A DNA stretch of 64,000 bases from Streptomyces sp. NBC_01429 (GCF_036231945.1 NZ_CP109599.1:2946501-3010500); one strand, 5' to 3'. Positions 17,779 to 25,782 are shown, counted from the stretch's first letter. Notes: generated by a model not told the origin, from the letters alone. Made by a program: numbers and translations.

Positions 17779-18209
17779 GGCAGGTCGTTGCCGTAGTAGT
17801 AGGGGGTGCTCTGCCAGCTCACCGTCAGCCAGAGGCTGAGCGAGATCAGGACGCCGCCGACCGCCGCGAGCCGGGCGAAGACTCCGAAGAGGGTGCCGAG
17901 GCCGACGGCCAGTTCGCCCAGGGCGATGGCGTATCCGAACCCGGAGGGGCTCTTGAGGGCCAGGTCCACCAGGGCGGGGATGGCGGAGCTGTCCCGGACG
18001 CCGCGCATCAGCTCCCCGATGGAGCCGGTGCCGGTGGCGGCGAAGAATCCGCTCTGGGTGAGCTTGTCGATGCCCGCGTAGATGAAGGTGACACCGAGGA
18101 AGAGCCGCAGCGGAAGCAGGGCGTAGCGTGCGGCGCTCTCGCGCAGGCCGCCCCGGTCACCGCCGCCGACGCCCAGCCCGTAGGTGTCCGTCCGGTAGCC
18201 AAACGTCAT
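17685..18209 (-). CDS. DoxX family membrane protein
   Basis: Four-helix DoxX-type membrane protein, 174 aa. DoxX proteins are found in oxidative-stress and thiosulfate/quinone contexts; the reaction is unknown for most. LPLRLFLGVTFIYAGIDKLT is the typical first helix and motif, followed by helices at about 75-95, 105-125 and 135-155. ATG at 18209 (MTFGYRTDTYG) has a GGGAGAGG box about 10 bases upstream; the longer frame from 18299 lacks one. The stop lies inside the end of the convergent small membrane gene (94-base overlap). Confidence 0.85.
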   Translation of the reverse strand: MTFGYRTDTYGLGVGGGDRGGLRESAARYALLPLRLFLGVTFIYAGIDKLTQSGFFAATGTGSIGELMRGVRDSSAIPALVDLALKSPSGFGYAIALGELAVGLGTLFGVFARLAAVGGVLISLSLWLTVSWQSTPYYYGNDLPYLMAWLPLVLAGAPVFSLDALLAGRRRRMR

Positions 18210-18386
18210 CGCTGGTCCGCCTCTCCCCTGTCCGTCCGCACCTGCGCGCGAACACTTCAGGACCCCAGTGAACCAGTCCGCGTCAAAGTCGAATAACAAC
18301 CGGCCGAATTCGTTCAGTTGTATTCAGCTCGGTCTCGTGCCGTGCTGACCCGTGCGCCGGTACTGACCCGTGCGGCGCTCTCCCCC

Positions 18387-19652
18387 TCAGTCCAGCACTT
18401 CGACGATCACCCGGTTGGTCTCCACCCCGGCCGCCGTCACGACCTGCACCTCGACCGCTCCCGGCTCCACCTCCACCGGGACGGGCACGGTGAGGCAGTT
18501 GTCCGCCGGGTTGGCGAAGCCGCCGGGGACGGGCACCAACGGGACATGGACGTGGACCGCGCCGATCCGCACGACCATCCGCGCCAGCCGGTCCGGCGTC
18601 GCGGCCCCGGGCGGTACGAAACCGGCGCCCCGGATCTCGATGTCGTCGCCGGTACGGACGGGAGCGTCCAGATCGCCGGCCTCCCTGACCCGCACCACGG
18701 ACAGGATGACGGGCCGCCCGCCCTCCGCGTACTTCCCGGCGAAGTAGGTGGCGGCGGAGACGACGACCAGAAGCGCCAGCGACCAGGGCAGATCGGGCAG
18801 TTGCTCGGGCCGTCGGGCCAGCCGGACTGCGGCGAAGAGCACCGCGACGCCGTTGACCAGGACGTACTGCACATCGGTGAAGCTGCCGCGGCCGCCGTCG
18901 TCACAGAGCAGATCCGCGAGCCGGGGCCGCTCGGCCCGTACCTTCTGGAGCCGCTGCGCCAGCACCCGGTCGGACACCACGCGGCGTACGACCACGGCGA
19001 TGGCGCACACCACGGCCAGCACGGTCACCATGCCCGCGCCCCGGGCCAGATCGAGTCCGGCGATCAGCGCGTCGCGCCGGTCGTGCCCGGAGGCGCCCGC
19101 GAGCTGAAGGGCGAGCACGAGCACCGCGAACACCACGAGCGACACCCAGGCGGAGGCGACGGTCCGCGAGGTCGACAGCCGGTTGTCCTCACCGACCAGC
19201 GGCGCGAGGAGTCCGCCACGCGCCCGGTGCAGCCGGGCGGCGACGGTCAGCAGCGCGGCGACGACCAGCGCGGCGCCCAGTCCCGCCGTACGCGCGACCG
19301 ACCAGCCCACCCCTATCGCGGTGATCGCCTGCGCGAGGGCGAGCACGAGCACGCCGCCCCAGACGACCAGCAGGGTGTGCCGCCATACGGAATGCAGCCA
19401 GGCGTCGCCCGCCTCCCGGCCGCGATCGGCCACGGCGCGCGCGGACTCGGTGAGTTCGTCGGACACCCACTGCCGGGAGGCCCCCACCGAGTGCGCGACC
19501 GCCCCCGGCAACCCCTGCCCGGCGGCCAGCTCGTCCCGCTTCAGCAGGAACGCGGCGACCGCCCGCCGATGTCCCTCCCGGGCCCCGTGCGGACAGCCCC
19601 CACACGTACAGCCACCGCCGTGCGCGCCCTGCCTCGCCTCCTGCACCGCCAC
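18387..19652 (-). CDS. Multi-pass membrane protein with N-terminal Cys cluster and C-terminal Ig-like (IPT/TIG) domain
   Basis: A 421-aa protein of unknown function. The N-terminus has three Cys in GGGCTCGGCPHG (about 12-22), suggesting a metal or redox site. Membrane helices lie at about 93-112, 118-138, 168-186, 205-225, 272-290 and 300-317. The last 100 residues are extracytoplasmic or soluble, beginning PVRTGDDIEIRGAGF, which resembles an IPT/TIG Ig-like fold. The GTG start at 19652 is preceded by GGGAAGGGCGG. It lies 266 bases downstream of guaA on the same strand, with a palindrome and tandem repeats between, so it is probably transcribed separately. No family assigned. Confidence 0.7.
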   Translation of the reverse strand: MAVQEARQGAHGGGCTCGGCPHGAREGHRRAVAAFLLKRDELAAGQGLPGAVAHSVGASRQWVSDELTESARAVADRGREAGDAWLHSVWRHTLLVVWGGVLVLALAQAITAIGVGWSVARTAGLGAALVVAALLTVAARLHRARGGLLAPLVGEDNRLSTSRTVASAWVSLVVFAVLVLALQLAGASGHDRRDALIAGLDLARGAGMVTVLAVVCAIAVVVRRVVSDRVLAQRLQKVRAERPRLADLLCDDGGRGSFTDVQYVLVNGVAVLFAAVRLARRPEQLPDLPWSLALLVVVSAATYFAGKYAEGGRPVILSVVRVREAGDLDAPVRTGDDIEIRGAGFVPPGAATPDRLARMVVRIGAVHVHVPLVPVPGGFANPADNCLTVPVPVEVEPGAVEVQVVTAAGVETNRVIVEVLD

Positions 19653-19748
19653 GCCGATTGCCGCCCTTCCCGCCCCGTGAGTGAACTTCCTTGCAACGCA
19701 AGGGAATTGTCCCGCACGGAGAGGGGGGTACGCGAAGTTTGCCCGGTC

Positions 19749-19771
19749 GTAACGGGTGACAACATCGTTAC
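19749..19771. promoter_or_regulatory. Perfect palindrome GTAACG-N11-CGTTAC upstream of the membrane protein gene
   Basis: Six-base arms (19749-19754 and 19766-19771) surround an 11-base spacer, about 100 bases before the start of the membrane protein gene at 19652. The two-turn geometry suits a dimeric repressor or activator. The regulator is unknown. Confidence 0.4.
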
Positions 19772-19853
19772 GGTGTTGACCCGACGGGCTCAGTCCTCCG
19801 CGGAACGACGCCAGTTGATCGCCAGCAGATCGATCCCGACCGGAAATGGCTCT

Positions 19854-19893
19854 TTCGGCTCACGTCACTCAGGTTCGGCTCACGTCACTCACG
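19854..19893. repeat. Tandem 20-base duplication just after guaA
   Basis: Two adjacent 20-base copies beginning TTCGGCTCACGTCACTCA differ at one position and sit 26 bases past the guaA stop codon. They are probably a slippage product. No hairpin is obvious. Confidence 0.7.
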
Positions 19894-19918
19894 TCGCTCG
19901 CGGTGGACGCCGGTCGGG

Positions 19919-21502
19919 TTACTCCCACTCGATCGTCCCCGGCGGCTTGCTCGTCACATCGAGGACCACGCGGTTGACGTCCGCGACCTCGTTGGTGATG
20001 CGGGTGGAGATCTTCGCCAGGACGTCGTACGGCATGCGCGTCCAGTCGGCCGTCATCGCGTCCTCGGACGAGACCGGCCGCAGCACGATCGGGTGGCCGT
20101 ACGTCCGTCCGTCGCCCTGGACGCCCACGGACCGCACGTCCGCGAGCAGGACGACCGGGCACTGCCAGATCTCCCGGTCGAGACCGGCCGCTGTCAGCTC
20201 CTCGCGGGCGATCGCGTCGGCCTCGCGCAGCAGGTCGAGGCGCTCGCGCGTGACCTCGCCGACGATACGGATACCGAGGCCGGGGCCGGGGAAGGGCTGG
20301 CGCTGGACGATCTCGTCCGGCAGGCCGAGCTGCTGGCCGACCATCCGGACCTCGTCCTTGAACAGCTTGCGCAGCGGCTCGACGAGTTCGAACTCGATGT
20401 CGTCGGGGAGCCCGCCGACATTGTGGTGCGACTTGATGTTGGCCGTGCCGGTGCCGCCGCCGGACTCGACCACGTCGGGGTAGAGCGTGCCCTGGACGAG
20501 GAACGCGACGTCCTCGCCCTCCGCGCCCGCCTCGGCGACGATCTCGGCCTGGGCCTGCTCGAAGACCCGGATGAACTCACGGCCGATGATCTTCCGCTTC
20601 TGCTCGGGGTCGGAGACCCCGGCCAGCGCGTCCAGGAAACGGTCCTGCGCGTCGACCACCCTGAGCTGCACGCCCGTCGCGGCGACGAAGTCCTTCTCGA
20701 CCTGCTCGGTCTCGCCCTTGCGCATCAGACCGTGGTCGACGTACACGCAGGTCAGCTGGGATCCGATGGCCTTCTGGACGAGGGCGGCGGCCACGGCCGA
20801 GTCGACGCCGCCGGACAGCCCGCAGATGGCGCGCTTCGTGCCGACCTGCTCGCGGACGAGGGCGACCTGCTCGTCCACCACGTTCGCGGTGGTCCAGTTC
20901 GGCTCGATGCCGGCGCCCCGGTAGAGGAAGTGCTCCAGGACCTGCTGCCCGTGGGTGGAGTGCAGCACCTCGGGGTGGTGCTGGACCCCGTACAGCTTCT
21001 TCTCGTCGTCCTCGAAGGCGGCGACCGGTACGACGTCCGTGGACGCGGTGACGGTGAACCCGGCGGGCGCGGCGGAGCAGGCGTCGCCGTGCGACATCCA
21101 TACGGCCTGCTCGGCCGGGGTGCCCTCGAAGAGCGTGGAGTCGGTCCGGGAGACGCGCAGCTCGGTGCGGCCGTACTCGCGCGCGCCCGTGTTGTCGACG
21201 GTCCCGCCGAGCACGGTCGCCATCAGCTGGAAGCCGTAGCACATGCCGAAGACGGGCACCCCGGCCTCGAACAGCGCGCGGTCCACGGTCGGGGCCTGCT
21301 CCGCGTAGACGGAGGACGGGCCGCCGGAGAGGATGATCGCCTTGGGGTTCTTGGCCAGCATCTCGGCCACGGGCATCGTGGACGGGACGATCTCGCTGTA
21401 GACCCGGGCCTCGCGGACACGACGGGCGATGAGCTGGGCGTACTGCGCGCCGAAGTCGACGACGAGAACGACGTCGGGGGCGGCGGGGGGTGCTGCTGGC
21501 AC
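19919..21502 (-). CDS. guaA: GMP synthase (glutamine-hydrolysing)
   Basis: Converts XMP, glutamine and ATP to GMP in the last step of guanine nucleotide synthesis; cytosolic, 527 aa, usual family length. The N-terminal class I glutamine amidotransferase has nucleophile Cys88 in FGMCYGFQL and HHPEVLHS with the catalytic His. The ATP-pyrophosphatase domain has the PP-loop LSGGVDS, and the C-terminal dimerisation domain ends in KPPGTIEWE, the invariant GMP synthase tail. GTG at 21502 follows GGAAGG by eight bases. It acts downstream of guaB (41010-42512) in the same window. It is divergent from the chorismate mutase leader. Confidence 0.98.
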   Translation of the reverse strand: MPAAPPAAPDVVLVVDFGAQYAQLIARRVREARVYSEIVPSTMPVAEMLAKNPKAIILSGGPSSVYAEQAPTVDRALFEAGVPVFGMCYGFQLMATVLGGTVDNTGAREYGRTELRVSRTDSTLFEGTPAEQAVWMSHGDACSAAPAGFTVTASTDVVPVAAFEDDEKKLYGVQHHPEVLHSTHGQQVLEHFLYRGAGIEPNWTTANVVDEQVALVREQVGTKRAICGLSGGVDSAVAAALVQKAIGSQLTCVYVDHGLMRKGETEQVEKDFVAATGVQLRVVDAQDRFLDALAGVSDPEQKRKIIGREFIRVFEQAQAEIVAEAGAEGEDVAFLVQGTLYPDVVESGGGTGTANIKSHHNVGGLPDDIEFELVEPLRKLFKDEVRMVGQQLGLPDEIVQRQPFPGPGLGIRIVGEVTRERLDLLREADAIAREELTAAGLDREIWQCPVVLLADVRSVGVQGDGRTYGHPIVLRPVSSEDAMTADWTRMPYDVLAKISTRITNEVADVNRVVLDVTSKPPGTIEWE

Positions 21503-21654
21503 GGGGCGGCCTTCCGGCGGTGAAGTGAGAGGGGTGCTGATGCCTCGATTCTAACGGGGCCCCGCCACGGCCCGGGGACAGCGCCCGGTCCCCGGTACGG
21601 ACCTTCGTACGACGCCGCGGGGGCGGCGCTTTCGTCTCACCATCCGAACCCGCG

Positions 21655-21685
21655 TTGCCGGGCGCGAGGACATCGGGTCCATACT
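21655..21685 (+). promoter_or_regulatory. Candidate promoter of the chorismate mutase leader
   Basis: TTGCCG (21655-21660) and CATACT (21680-21685) are spaced 19 bases apart. The expected start of transcription falls at or next to the leader-peptide ATG at 21692, so the leader peptide would be translated from a leaderless transcript. Spacing is slightly long, so confidence is moderate. Confidence 0.4.
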
Positions 21686-21691
21686 GTCCCC

Positions 21692-21763
21692 ATGCGCGAG
21701 CACCTGACCTACGTCTTTACCTATGGCACCGGCCCGTCCGGCTGCCATGGTCGTGCTGCTTGA
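21692..21763 (+). CDS. Aromatic-rich leader peptide (Tyr/Phe attenuator)
   Basis: A 23-codon open frame starting ATG CGC GAG CAC and encoding MREHLTYVFTYGTGPSGCHG plus RAA. The run T-Y-V-F-T-Y holds two Tyr and one Phe codon within five codons. Two of them are TTT and TAT, the forms strongly avoided in this GC-rich genome. The frame stops 21 bases before a strong terminator-like stem and 102 bases before the chorismate mutase ATG. It is too short for ordinary gene calling. Inferred role: ribosome stalling when charged Tyr or Phe tRNA is scarce. Confidence 0.7.
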   Translation: MREHLTYVFTYGTGPSGCHGRAA

Positions 21764-21811
21764 GCTGACAAGCGACTTCCCAGGCGCCCCGGGCCGACAA
21801 GGCCCGGGGCG
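21730..21811 (+). promoter_or_regulatory. Attenuator: terminator stem with competing antiterminator
   Basis: An 11-base perfect stem pairs 21785-21795 with 21801-21811 around a GACAA loop, a strong intrinsic-terminator shape though with a weak U tract (TCTGTCGCG). CGGCCCG at 21730-21736, just past the aromatic codons, is complementary to CGGGCCG at 21790-21796, the left arm of the terminator. It could therefore form an antiterminator when the leader ribosome stalls. This is the classic amino-acid attenuation layout; function is inferred. Confidence 0.65.
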
Positions 21812-21865
21812 TCTGTCGCGTTCGGGGCCCGCGGCTCCCCCGCCCCCGAACCGAAGGACACCGAC

Positions 21866-22183
21866 ATGACCGTCACGCGGAACAACACGACCAGCACCGC
21901 CCCGGCCACCACCCCCGACACCGGCGCCCGCACCGAAGAGGCCGCCGCGCTCATCGGCGGCGCGCGCGACCGCATCGACGCGCTCGACGACCGGATCATC
22001 GGACTCGTCCAGGAACGGATCGCGATCTCGGCCGTCATCCAGGACGCCCGGATCGCCTCCGGTGGCCGCCGCGTCAACCTCTCCCGCGAGATGGAGATCC
22101 TCGGCCACTACAGCGGCGCCCTCGGCAAGCCGGGCACGGCGCTGGCGATGACGCTGCTGGAACTGAGCCGCGGCCGCGTCTAG
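21866..22183 (+). CDS. Chorismate mutase, AroQ class
   Basis: Converts chorismate to prephenate, the committed step toward Phe and Tyr; 105 aa, all-helical AroQ class. The typical helix 1 reads IGGARDRIDALDDRIIGLVQ, followed by ERIAISAVIQDAR and SREMEILGHYSG. Conserved Arg residues line the active site (R in GARDR, R in QERIAIS, R in DARIA). The N-terminal 25 residues are a Thr/Ala-rich extension. ATG at 21866 follows AAGGACACCGAC. The gene sits behind a Tyr/Phe-rich leader peptide and attenuator, consistent with end-product control. It is a stand-alone mutase without prephenate dehydratase or dehydrogenase domains. Confidence 0.92.
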   Translation: MTVTRNNTTSTAPATTPDTGARTEEAAALIGGARDRIDALDDRIIGLVQERIAISAVIQDARIASGGRRVNLSREMEILGHYSGALGKPGTALAMTLLELSRGRV

Positions 22184-22307
22184 GACCGCGCACGGACGGG
22201 CGGCGGGCCGGACACCCGCAGACACGTTCGGAACCCGCTCTCACCCGTACGGCGCGTGACCGCCCGCACCCCGCCTTCGTTGAACTGTCCGGGCGCGCGG
22301 ACACAGA

Positions 22308-22464
22308 GGAACCAGCGTGGCTCCGCCGGGACGTGCGACGCACTTCGCAAGTGCGCCGTGGGACCTCGTCCCGGCGAACGTGACCGGTAGGCAGGGGACA
22401 GCAGCCCGGTCACACGACGAACGGCCGGCTCCGGGGACGCCCGGGGCCGGCCGTCCGGCTTTTC
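22308..22464 (+). ncRNA. Candidate structured RNA ending in an intrinsic terminator
   Basis: Four consecutive hairpins occupy 157 bases without a gene. The first pairs 22308-22314 with 22318-22324 (one A-C mismatch). The second is a perfect 9-base outer stem, 22325-22333 with 22367-22375, enclosing a 7-base hairpin (22339-22345 with 22349-22355). The third is a perfect 8-base stem, 22380-22387 with 22406-22413. The last is the terminator stem at 22421-22454 followed by CCGGCTTTT. TTGAAC at 22280-22285 could be a -35 box. It is either an independent small RNA or a long 3' or leader RNA; I recognise no known class. Confidence 0.5.
22421..22464 (+). terminator. Strong intrinsic terminator
   Basis: A 15-base stem (22421-22435 with 22440-22454, one G-U pair) with a GACG tetraloop is followed by CCGGCTTTT. 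The U-rich tail is only on the plus strand. It ends either the chorismate mutase transcript or the candidate structured RNA. Confidence 0.85.
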
Positions 22465-22647
22465 CTCGCCGGCCGCGCACGTGACGCACACCACTTAAAG
22501 ATTCTGTGAAGACGGGTGCAACCATTCCCACAGGTCGCAGGTCTTGCATGCGAAACCAACGGCCTCACCTGTGACCCCCACCTGGGAGGGCCCAACGACT
22601 CCGCACCGCCGATGACCGGTGGTGCGCCGAACTTCGCTGAGGTCTCC

Positions 22648-23706
22648 ATGAAGCTCCGCCGCGCTATGGCCGTCGCTGCCGCGACCGCTGTCATAGCCCC
22701 CGCCGCCTTCTTCTCCGCTCCGGCCGCGTTCGCGACCGGTGAGGAGAACGCGACGACGACCGAGTCTCCCTCGCCCAGCGCGTCGAGCCCGGCCCCCGAG
22801 GAGTCGGAGAGCGACCCGGCCCCCTCCGACGGCACCACGGAGCCCGGCGAGGAGACCACGGAGCCCGGCGGCGAGGCCACCGAGCCGACCGACGGGGCCA
22901 CCGAGCCGACCGGGGGCGCCACGAGCCCGACCGACGGGGCGCCCAGCCCCAGCGCGCCGAGCACGCAGAGCAGCGCGCCGACGGAGCCGAGTGGCAAGCC
23001 GTCCGCTCCCGAGGAGTGCCAGGACGAGGACGAGGACTACTTCGATTCGGCGCTGGAGCTGGGGATCAGCGGTCTGCCGGGCAAGATCGTGGCCGGCAGT
23101 GGTTGGCACCCCTTCACCCTGCGGGCGACCAACACGTCCGACAAGGCTCTCGGCAGGATCGACTGGGCGCTGTTCGTCGTCAACGAGACCGAGTCCATGA
23201 AGGACAAGGACCAGCTCGGCACGTACACCACGATCCAGTTCCAGGACAAGAACGGCAAGTGGCTCGAGGCCACGCAGGACATCATGAGCGGCGTCTACAT
23301 CGGTGACACCACTCTGAAGGCCAAGTCGTACGTGGATCTCAAGCTGCGGCTGAACATCGGCGCCAAGGCCCCGACGGACGACAGCTACGCCGTCGGCATC
23401 GCCTGGTACACGGACAGCGACACCGACTGCGAGTTCAGCTCCTTCACCGACTGGACGTTCGAAGTCCTGCCGGCCGGCCAGAGCAACGAGACCCCGGGCA
23501 AGCCCACCCCCGGCTCCACCACCAAGCCCAGCGACACGAAGCCGCAGGGTGGCGCCAACCCGCTGCCCGTCACCGGCAGCCTCGCCGAGACCGGATCCTC
23601 CTCGATGATGCCCGTCATCGGCACGGTCGGCGGGATCGCCGTCCTCGCCGGTGCCGGAGTGATGTTCGCCATGAAGCGCCGCCGCGACGGTGACGCCACG
23701 GCGTGA
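22648..23706 (+). CDS. LAETG-anchored cell-wall surface protein (class E sortase substrate)
   Basis: Secreted surface protein, 353 aa. The signal peptide (about 1-31, ending AAFA) is followed by a Thr/Ser/Pro/Glu-rich spacer (about 35-125). A folded domain of unknown type follows (about 128-275; begins PEECQDEDEDYFDSALELG). A Pro/Thr linker and a sorting signal end the protein: LAETG, a hydrophobic helix (MPVIGTVGGIAVLAGAGVMF) and the basic tail MKRRRDGDATA. Class E sortases of Streptomyces prefer LAxTG, so covalent anchoring to peptidoglycan is predicted. ATG at 22648 has GAGG five bases upstream; the longer frame from 22516 has no signal peptide. The leader around 22536-22580 contains CACAGGT and ACCTGTG arms that could form a hairpin. 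Confidence 0.88.
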   Translation: MKLRRAMAVAAATAVIAPAAFFSAPAAFATGEENATTTESPSPSASSPAPEESESDPAPSDGTTEPGEETTEPGGEATEPTDGATEPTGGATSPTDGAPSPSAPSTQSSAPTEPSGKPSAPEECQDEDEDYFDSALELGISGLPGKIVAGSGWHPFTLRATNTSDKALGRIDWALFVVNETESMKDKDQLGTYTTIQFQDKNGKWLEATQDIMSGVYIGDTTLKAKSYVDLKLRLNIGAKAPTDDSYAVGIAWYTDSDTDCEFSSFTDWTFEVLPAGQSNETPGKPTPGSTTKPSDTKPQGGANPLPVTGSLAETGSSSMMPVIGTVGGIAVLAGAGVMFAMKRRRDGDATA

Positions 23707-23721
23707 CCCGTACACGTACGA

Positions 23722-23808
23722 CGTGACGCGTAGGGCCGCCCGGCGCGGCTCGCGTCACGCGCGCGAAGCAGAGAGGCGCTGCACTCGGAGGGGGGTGCAG
23801 CGCCTCTC
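23722..23808. terminator. Two successive hairpins after the LAETG gene
   Basis: The first stem is CGTGACGCG (23722-23730) with CGCGTCACG (23751-23759). The second is a perfect 14-base stem, 23771-23784 with 23795-23808, followed by GCGCTTTT slightly downstream. They lie between the convergent LAETG and GMC oxidoreductase genes and probably terminate both. Confidence 0.75.
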
Positions 23809-23833
23809 TCATGCGCTCATGCGCTTTTCGACT

Positions 23834-25696
23834 TCATGAACTCTTCGGCGGGGCGTCGCGCGGCGGTACCTTCGGCACCGCCAGGAACGGCAGTCGCAGC
23901 GCGCCGAACGCCTCCGCCGGGACCGCGGGGGCGAGCGGTTCGACCGGGGGCAGCCGTATATAGGGCGTGTCCGCGCTCTGCTCGGGCCGGGGGTCGGTCT
24001 CGCCCTTGTTCGGCCAGAAGGACATGGCGCGCTCGGCCTGGGCCGTGATCGTCAGGGACGGGTTGACCCCGAGGTTCGCCGAGACCGCCGAGCCGTCGAC
24101 GACCGAGACGGCGGGATGCCCGTACAGCCGGTGGTACGGGTCGATGACGCCCTCGTCCGCCGAGGCGCCGATGACGCAGCCGCCCAGGAAGTGGGCGGTC
24201 AGCGGCGTGCCCATCAGCTCGCCGACGTTGCTGCCGGCGAAGCCGTTGATCTCCGCCGCGATGAGGGTGGCGGCCCGGGTCGCCTCGGGTATCTGCTTCG
24301 GGTTGGGCGCGCCATGGCCCTGGCGGGCGGTGAGCAGGCCCTTTCCGACGCCGCCCGGTTTGCGGTAGGTCGTCAGGGAGTTGTCCAGCGACTGCATGAC
24401 CAGTCCGATGATCGTGCGCTCCGACCATTTGCGGTTGGAGAACGAGCGCAGCAGCAGCCGCGGATGCCGGGCGGCGTTCGTCAGCCAGGCCCGCAGCCGC
24501 CGTTCGCCGTAGGGGACCTGGAGGATGGACAGGGCGCCCATCGCGTTGGATCCCCTGCCGTACCGCACCGGTTCGACGTGGGTGGTGCCGTTCGGATGGA
24601 TCGAGGAGGTGATGGCGACGCCCCGGGTGAAGTCCGCCTTCGGCGCGCCGTGGCGTGCGCGGTAGCGCCGGTCGTCGGTCTGCGCGCCGACCAGCGCCTC
24701 GGAGTTGGTCCGGGTCAGCTCCCCGAGCCGCGCCGAGAGCCGGGGCAGCAGACCCCGGTCACGCATGGTGTGCAGAAGGGTCTGGGTGCCGTACGTGCCG
24801 GCCGCGATCACGACCCGTGGGGCGCGGAAGACTTGTGTACGGCCCTTGCGCCGTTGGTCCGTCGGCACGGTGGTGACGCGAAGGCCGTCCTCGCCGCCGT
24901 CCGTGAGGGCGATCACCGACGTCATGGGGTGGATGACCGCCCCGGCCCGCTCCGCCAGGTACAGGTAGTTCTCGGTGAGGGTGTTCTTCGCGCCGTGCCG
25001 GCAGCCCGTCATGCACTCGCCGCATTCGGTGCAGGCCCGGCGGGCGGGGCCGGTGCCGCCGAAGTACGGGTCGGACGCCGGGGCACCCGGCCGGGCCCTG
25101 GCGGCGCCGTCCGCGTCCTTGCCGTCTCCGAAGAAGACGCCGACCGGGGCGGGATGGAAGGTGTCGCCGACGCCCATCTCCTCGGCGGCGGCCTTCAGAT
25201 GGACGTCGGAGGGGGTCATGGTGGGGTTGAGGCGTACGCCGAGCATCCGGGCGGCCTGGTCGTAGTAGGGCTTCAGCTCCTGTTCCCAGTCGGTGATGCC
25301 CGCCCACTGCGGGTCGTTGAAGAACGCGGCGGGCGGAACGTAGAGCGTGTTGGCGTAGTTGAGGGAGCCGCCGCCGACCCCGGCACCCGCCAGCACCATC
25401 ACGTTGCCGAGCAGATGGACGCGCTGGATGCCGTAGAGACCGAGGGCGGGGGCCCACAGATAGTTCCTGAGGTCCCAGGAGTTCTTGGGGAGGGTCTCGC
25501 GGGTGAAGCGGCGGCCCGCCTCCAGGACGCCGACGCGATAGCCCTTCTCCGTCAGCCGCAGCGCGGATACGGCCCCGCCGAAGCCGGAGCCGACCACGAT
25601 CACGTCGTAGTCGTAGTCGTTGGCACGGTCCGGATCGCGGTCACGGTCGCGGCCGTTGGGGTCCCGCCCCTTCCGGGCATGGCTGTCCTGTGACAC
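23834..25696 (-). CDS. GMC family oxidoreductase (cholesterol-oxidase-like)
   Basis: FAD-dependent alcohol oxidoreductase, about 620 aa. After a charged Arg/Asp-rich leader, the dinucleotide fold reads VIVVGSGFGGAVSALRLTEK at about residues 30-50. A middle Cys-rich stretch (ACTECGECMTGCRHGAKNTL) is typical of the cholesterol-oxidase-like GMC branch. The C-terminal signature is HFLGGCVIGAS followed by VVDGSAVSANLGVNPS. GTG at 25696 has GAGGAGA close upstream. The longer frame to 26500 overlaps the aldehyde dehydrogenase and is rejected. The upstream aldehyde dehydrogenase on the same strand could oxidise an aldehyde product, but this link is inferred. The substrate may be a sterol or another alcohol. 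Confidence 0.88.
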   Translation of the reverse strand: MSQDSHARKGRDPNGRDRDRDPDRANDYDYDVIVVGSGFGGAVSALRLTEKGYRVGVLEAGRRFTRETLPKNSWDLRNYLWAPALGLYGIQRVHLLGNVMVLAGAGVGGGSLNYANTLYVPPAAFFNDPQWAGITDWEQELKPYYDQAARMLGVRLNPTMTPSDVHLKAAAEEMGVGDTFHPAPVGVFFGDGKDADGAARARPGAPASDPYFGGTGPARRACTECGECMTGCRHGAKNTLTENYLYLAERAGAVIHPMTSVIALTDGGEDGLRVTTVPTDQRRKGRTQVFRAPRVVIAAGTYGTQTLLHTMRDRGLLPRLSARLGELTRTNSEALVGAQTDDRRYRARHGAPKADFTRGVAITSSIHPNGTTHVEPVRYGRGSNAMGALSILQVPYGERRLRAWLTNAARHPRLLLRSFSNRKWSERTIIGLVMQSLDNSLTTYRKPGGVGKGLLTARQGHGAPNPKQIPEATRAATLIAAEINGFAGSNVGELMGTPLTAHFLGGCVIGASADEGVIDPYHRLYGHPAVSVVDGSAVSANLGVNPSLTITAQAERAMSFWPNKGETDPRPEQSADTPYIRLPPVEPLAPAVPAEAFGALRLPFLAVPKVPPRDAPPKSS

Positions 25697-25721
25697 TGGC
25701 TCTCCTCGTTGAGAACTGGCG

Positions 25722-25773
25722 GGACGTACTGGCCGGACGTACTGGCCGGGCGTACTGGCCGGGCGTACTGAGG
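25722..25773. repeat. Four tandem 13-base repeats
   Basis: Four head-to-tail copies of a 13-base unit (GGACGTACTGGCC twice, GGGCGTACTGGCC, then a diverged last copy) fill the gap between the aldehyde dehydrogenase stop and the GMC oxidoreductase start. No spacers, so not a CRISPR. Confidence 0.85.
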
Positions 25774-25782
25774 GGGGATGTA

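Noticed and set aside
19749..19771. GTAACG-N11-CGTTAC read as a sigma-BldN promoter
   Set aside because: CGTAAC is present but the second box at 16-base spacing is ACGGTG or ACGACC, not CGTTGA.
22308..22464. tRNA, SRP RNA or 6C RNA identity for the structured region
   Set aside because: No cloverleaf or CCA end, no SRP helix 8 signature, and no runs of six C in loops; kept only as an unnamed candidate RNA.
25722..25773. Possible CRISPR-like array
   Set aside because: The 13-base units are contiguous with no spacers; no cas genes are nearby.
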